Shown here in pieces: positions 62,744 through 64,000 of a stretch of DNA of 64,000 nucleotides. The position numbers and the translations under genes were made by a program. The notes beneath the pieces were generated by a model. That model saw nothing but the letters and a program-made list of their open reading frames with translations, made no database searches and was not told where the DNA came from. Origin of the DNA: Oikopleura dioica (lineage: Eukaryota; Chordata; Appendicularia; Copelata; Oikopleuridae); the NCBI GenBank assembly GCA_907165135.1, contig OU015568.1, positions 5,340,501 to 5,404,500 of the forward strand, given 5' to 3'. Numbering within the stretch: position 1 is the first letter of the stretch; every line of letters begins with the position of its first letter.

Positions 62744-63675
62744 ATGGGTAATGACTTGGAAAGAGCATTATCAATTTCAATCGATGGAATAAAAAGGAAT
62801 AACGCGGTAATTATGGCTCCGAGCAATAACTATCTTGACTGGGCTCCACATGCTCTTGTCAAAAACGAGCTCTATATTTTCGGAGGATCCACGGATTATC
62901 GGAAAGTAAGAAAATTTTGAACTTTGAGAATAATGGAGTCAAGATCGCGAAACTGGAAGGCTGCACTTGGACAGAGCAGTCAACTCAATTGATCAACAAA
63001 TTTTTGTCTGGCTCTGCGGCGCTTTCGATCGAAGATGGACGAAAAGCATTAATTTGCTTTGATTACGAAGATGCAAATCGATGTGAAGTTTTCGGGGAGA
63101 AATTTCCACCGAAACTTTTACTCCAAAATATCCACATTGGGCAGGAGAAATCGGCTTCTATCAAGGAAAGCCGACTACTGTCGGAAGTTTCCACCGCGAT
63201 GGGTGGAATAAAGTGGAGACGCTTGGCTCTTCGGGCTGGAAAAGTTTACCTGATTCCCCGAAAACGTATTGAAAAAAATCATTAATTTATTAAAATTATT
63301 TAAGTGCAAAGAAATATCATATTTTGATGGGCCTTCCAAGTGGAAGTCTTTTGCTCGCCGGGGATTGGGTGATAATCATGAAGACCAAAAAGCAATTTGG
63401 CTTCTTGAAAACGACATTTGGGAACAAATCGGCAATCTTACAAACGTAAGTTTCTAAAGCTGTCAAAGATTTTGATTCGAATCAAGGCTTGTTCTTCTGC
63501 ATCTGCAATAATGATCGAAAACTCAATTTTCATCGTCCCTGGCTACGGCGATCCTTTTGCAATCGAACGACTGGATTTCGACGGAGATCGATTAACCAGT
63601 CAACGAGTCATTAGAAAAACTGACGAAAGTTTGTTTCCAGTTCTTCTTGAAGTTCCCGCGAACTATTGCGTCTGA
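62744..63675 (+). pseudogene. Kelch-like gene B, paralog of gene A, with two frame breaks
   Basis: Exons match gene A from its second exon on: ALVKNELYIFGG with a GTAAG donor, VKIAKLEGCTWTEQS, KALICF, GKPTTVGSFHRDGWNKVETL, HILMGLPSGSLLLAG, AIWLLENDIWEQIGNL and IENSIFIVPGYGD, ending PANYCV at 63675. Intron positions are identical. Two single-base losses break the frame, near 63107-63112 (between GEKF and TPKYPHW) and in the G run near 63359-63363 (AG then LGDNHEDQK). The signal-peptide/cysteine exon of gene A has no counterpart upstream. It is either a decaying copy or two homopolymer sequencing errors; the missing first exon favours decay. Confidence 0.7.
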
Positions 63676-63679
63676 AAAA

Positions 63680-64000
63680 CGATAAAAGTGCAAAGAAAAA
63701 GAAGAGATTATTTGAAGGGTTTCCCTCGTATTATTTTTATAAAAAATTAAATTAATCATTCATCTGTACATCTCTTATTGCCATTTATTTTTTTTCAAAA
63801 AATAAAAATTTATTTCTTCTTGGTTTTTTATTGATTATCATACTTAACAGTAGATTATTAGTTTCAAATTCCGGACCCATCATGGACCCATAAAATGGAG
63901 CAATAAAGGCAGAAATAAATCCTTTAAAATAAATCTTCATTAAAAAAACAAACAAAGAAAAACAGACAATAACTCAAGGCCTGAATCATTTTTAACTTTA
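63680..64000. other. Non-coding 3' end of window
   Basis: AT-rich, with AATAAA-like signals (near 63802). No exon seen. Confidence 0.4.

Noticed and set aside
1-64000. Retroelements, viral integrations or CRISPR arrays
   Set aside because: No reverse transcriptase, integrase, capsid-like or Cas motifs and no regularly spaced direct repeats were seen.

Overview
The window reads as nuclear DNA of a small-genome invertebrate chordate, most probably an appendicularian tunicate (Oikopleura-like). I infer this from four things. Introns are tiny (about 30-60 bases). Many introns begin GA, GC or GG instead of GT but still end AG, as described for Oikopleura. The gene set is animal (creatine kinase, Gla domain, LITAF, PLAC8, fatty-acid-binding protein, a Golgi sulfotransferase of the heparan-sulfate type). 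There is also a very long secreted protease-mucin protein of the kind expected around a filter house. The species cannot be named from sequence alone. No prokaryotic operons, CRISPR, rRNA or secure tRNA genes are present.

Layout: 1-4.8 kb is non-coding with foldback repeats. A PLAC8-like gene (4.9-5.5 kb, minus) and a LITAF gene (7.0-7.4 kb, minus) follow. A G-rich foldback with a hAT-like element nested in it occupies 8.4-9.7 kb. A secreted Gla-domain protein is at 10.7-11.4 kb (minus). A short-chain dehydrogenase with every G*-AG intron class lies at 15.8-18.3 kb (minus), and a secreted kelch-like protein at 19.05-20.54 kb (minus). A membrane transporter (21.7-27.4 kb, plus) hosts in one intron a complete 3.9-kb TTAA-flanked transposon with a seven-exon, 681-aa candidate transposase. 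Then come a signal-peptide-bearing FABP (28.7-29.7 kb), an unknown cysteine-containing gene (30.06-30.83 kb, minus) and creatine kinase (31.06-32.47 kb, minus).

From 34.8 to 49.6 kb is a trypsin-like protease cluster. Copy 1 encodes ShKT, EGF, trypsin, about five repeats of an unfamiliar 90-110-aa domain and threonine-rich mucin linkers. Copy 2 is a tandem duplicate that lost its signal-pe­ptide segment and carries at least three mobile-element insertions. The third gene is a short protease with a changed oxyanion hole. From 49.9 to 54.4 kb (minus) is a type II Golgi sulfotransferase whose stem exon is split by a 1.8-kb hAT element. The last 8 kb holds a possible myristoylated protein, a membrane-anchored kelch-like gene with a 642-bp palindrome in an intron, and a frameshifted kelch-like copy.

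Mobile DNA dominates. At least three TTAA-flanked inverted-repeat classes, several 8-bp-duplication (hAT-like) elements, a CCAAT-containing MITE family and a foldback family with CCTGAGTCAGG arms recur through the window. Because the protease genes are recent duplicates, each copy supplies empty sites for insertions in the other. The most promising leads for something undescribed are the autonomous TTAA element with its GGGTACCC-bearing introns, and the new repeat domain of the protease-mucin proteins. Exon boundaries were worked out by eye from reading frame and splice motifs.
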